A stretch of 6,302 nucleotides of DNA from Desulfobacteraceae bacterium. Lineage in GTDB: Bacteria > Desulfobacterota > Desulfobacteria > Desulfobacterales > Desulfosalsimonadaceae. The notes beneath the pieces are model-generated. The model did no database searches and was not told the DNA's origin. It saw only the letters and a program-made list of their open reading frames with translations. Of this stretch, positions 5,361 through 6,302 are shown one piece after another. Made by a program: the position numbers and the translations under genes. The DNA lies in NCBI GenBank assembly GCA_021162325.1, contig JAGGYV010000369.1:1-6302 (forward strand). Direction: 5' to 3'. Position 1 is the stretch's first letter. Each line of letters opens with the position of its first letter.

Positions 5361-6302
5361 TCAGTCTTTTAAAACAACAAATTTTCCGTCTTTAACCGTC
5401 AGAATAGCAAAATCATCTTTGTCCAGGCCGCAATGATTTTCAGGAGAATATTCAAAAACACCACCGACACCGATAAATGTTGTTTTTTCAAGCTCATCAC
5501 GGATCTTTGCCGGATCATCACCTACCTTTTTTAATGCATTGATCACCAGCCACAGTGCATCATAGGCATGTCCGCCGAATGTGCTGACATGGTCATTATA
5601 CGTTGACTCATATGCTTTTTTATAAGCCGCAAGAACTGCTTTCTGGGGATGGTTATCGGCGAGCGTATCCACCGCCATAATTCTTCCGGCCGGGAAAATA
5701 CAGCCTTCAGCAGAATCTCCGGCCGCTTCGGCATATTTGATATTGGCAAACCCATGGCTCTGATACAGCTGCGTGGTCATTTTTAACTGTTTCATATTTT
5801 TTGAGACAATTGACTGGGCCGGTACAATTGACCAGTTGATAATTGCCAGGGCACCTGACTTTCTGATTCTGATTAACTGGGCAGTCATGTCTGTATCTGC
5901 CGGGCTGTAAGTTTCATCGGCAATAATTTCAATACCGTATTCACCGGCTAATTTTTTCAGCTGTTCTCTGCCAGCCGCACCGAATCCGGTGGTACCGCTC
6001 ATGATACCGATCTGCTTGATGCCGTTGGCCTTCATGTGCTCAAAAATGTTCCGGGCCGCATCACTGTCATCCGGCCCCACCTTAAAAATCCATTTTCGCT
6101 GATCTGCCGGAGCAGTTATCACAGCGGCAGATGCACAGGAAAGCATGGAAATTTTTGACTGTGTTGCAACAGGAATAGATGCCATAGAAGTGCCGCTTCT
6201 GGAAGGCCCGATAATAGCGCATACGTTGTTCTTTTTAATCAATTTTTTAATGGCGTTCACGGCACGGGTATTGTCACCCTGGGTATCTTCAATATGCAAT
6301 AC
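5361..6302 (-). CDS. livK: LivK-type periplasmic substrate-binding protein (first of a tandem pair; 5' end cut by window edge)
   Basis: The C-terminal 314 residues of a type 1 periplasmic binding protein. The frame is open to the right edge, reading VLHIEDTQGDN..., which lines up with VLHLEDTGGEN at residue 76 of the downstream paralogue. About 75 residues, including the signal peptide, are therefore missing; the TTG at 6299 is an internal Leu codon, not a start. From there to the end both proteins align without a gap over 312 residues, with about 209 identical by hand count. Shared blocks are GPSRSGTSMA, SGTTGFGAAGR, ADETYSPADTDMTAQL, NWSIVPAQSIV, STFGGHAYD, NALKKVGDDPA and the C-terminal DGKFVVLKD. 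The main differences lie between the GPSRSGTSMA block and SGTTGFGAAGR, including SCASAAVITAP versus SCAGAAVIVTP near the expected pocket. The stop is TGA at 5361, 105 bp before the next gene's start, with no convincing terminator between, so co-transcription is likely. Confidence 0.92.
   Translation of the reverse strand, partial: VLHIEDTQGDNTRAVNAIKKLIKKNNVCAIIGPSRSGTSMASIPVATQSKISMLSCASAAVITAPADQRKWIFKVGPDDSDAARNIFEHMKANGIKQIGIMSGTTGFGAAGREQLKKLAGEYGIEIIADETYSPADTDMTAQLIRIRKSGALAIINWSIVPAQSIVSKNMKQLKMTTQLYQSHGFANIKYAEAAGDSAEGCIFPAGRIMAVDTLADNHPQKAVLAAYKKAYESTYNDHVSTFGGHAYDALWLVINALKKVGDDPAKIRDELEKTTFIGVGGVFEYSPENHCGLDKDDFAILTVKDGKFVVLKD

Noticed and set aside
5543..5755. Second minus-strand open frame inside the first binding-protein gene
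   Set aside because: It is an out-of-frame reading of a gene whose own frame is conserved with its paralogue over 312 residues.
6297..6299. Start codon for the first binding protein at the right edge
   Set aside because: The codon is TTG and aligns to an internal Leu of the paralogue; the frame continues to the window edge, so the true start lies outside.

Overview
The window holds one branched-chain amino acid (LIV/HAAT-type) ABC transporter operon. All genes are on the minus strand, so transcription runs from high to low coordinates. In that order the genes are: a substrate-binding protein cut off by the right edge (5361-6302), a second, paralogous binding protein (4089-5255), permease LivH (2745-3650), permease LivM (1727-2743), ATPase LivG (976-1737) and ATPase LivF (1-709, cut off by the left edge within its last few residues). 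I see no credible gene on the plus strand and no RNA gene, CRISPR array, transposase or phage gene.

The genes form one complete importer. The binding proteins capture ligand in the periplasm, LivH and LivM form the membrane channel, and LivG and LivF power it. Substrate cannot be read from sequence alone. Branched-chain amino acids are the default, but this binding-protein family also serves other amino acids, amides, urea and aromatic acids. The two binding proteins are about 67% identical by my hand count over 312 ungapped residues. They are least alike next to the expected ligand pocket, which suggests that two ligands may share one channel.

The unusual part is the non-coding DNA. livH-livM-livG are tightly packed (1-bp gap, then an 11-bp overlap). 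The 438-bp binding-protein/livH gap and the 265-bp livG/livF gap instead contain several unrelated palindromic elements: a 25-bp perfect inverted repeat with self-complementary arms, an 18-bp perfect hairpin, an 81-bp imperfect palindrome, a 148-bp imperfect palindrome and a short heptanucleotide array in front of livF. They look like dispersed REP/MITE-type repeats that settled between genes of a working operon and may set the ratio of binding protein to membrane parts.

The organism is a Gram-negative bacterium: the binding protein has a Sec signal peptide without a lipobox cysteine, and AGGAGG-type ribosome sites occur. Moderate G+C and the look of the 148-bp and 81-bp palindromes, which resemble dispersed repeats I remember from Desulfobacterales-type sulfate reducers, suggest a deltaproteobacterium. 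That placement is recall-based inference. The proteins belong to well-known families and I found no evidence of a new biochemical system; the novelty, if any, is in the repeats and the duplicated binding protein.
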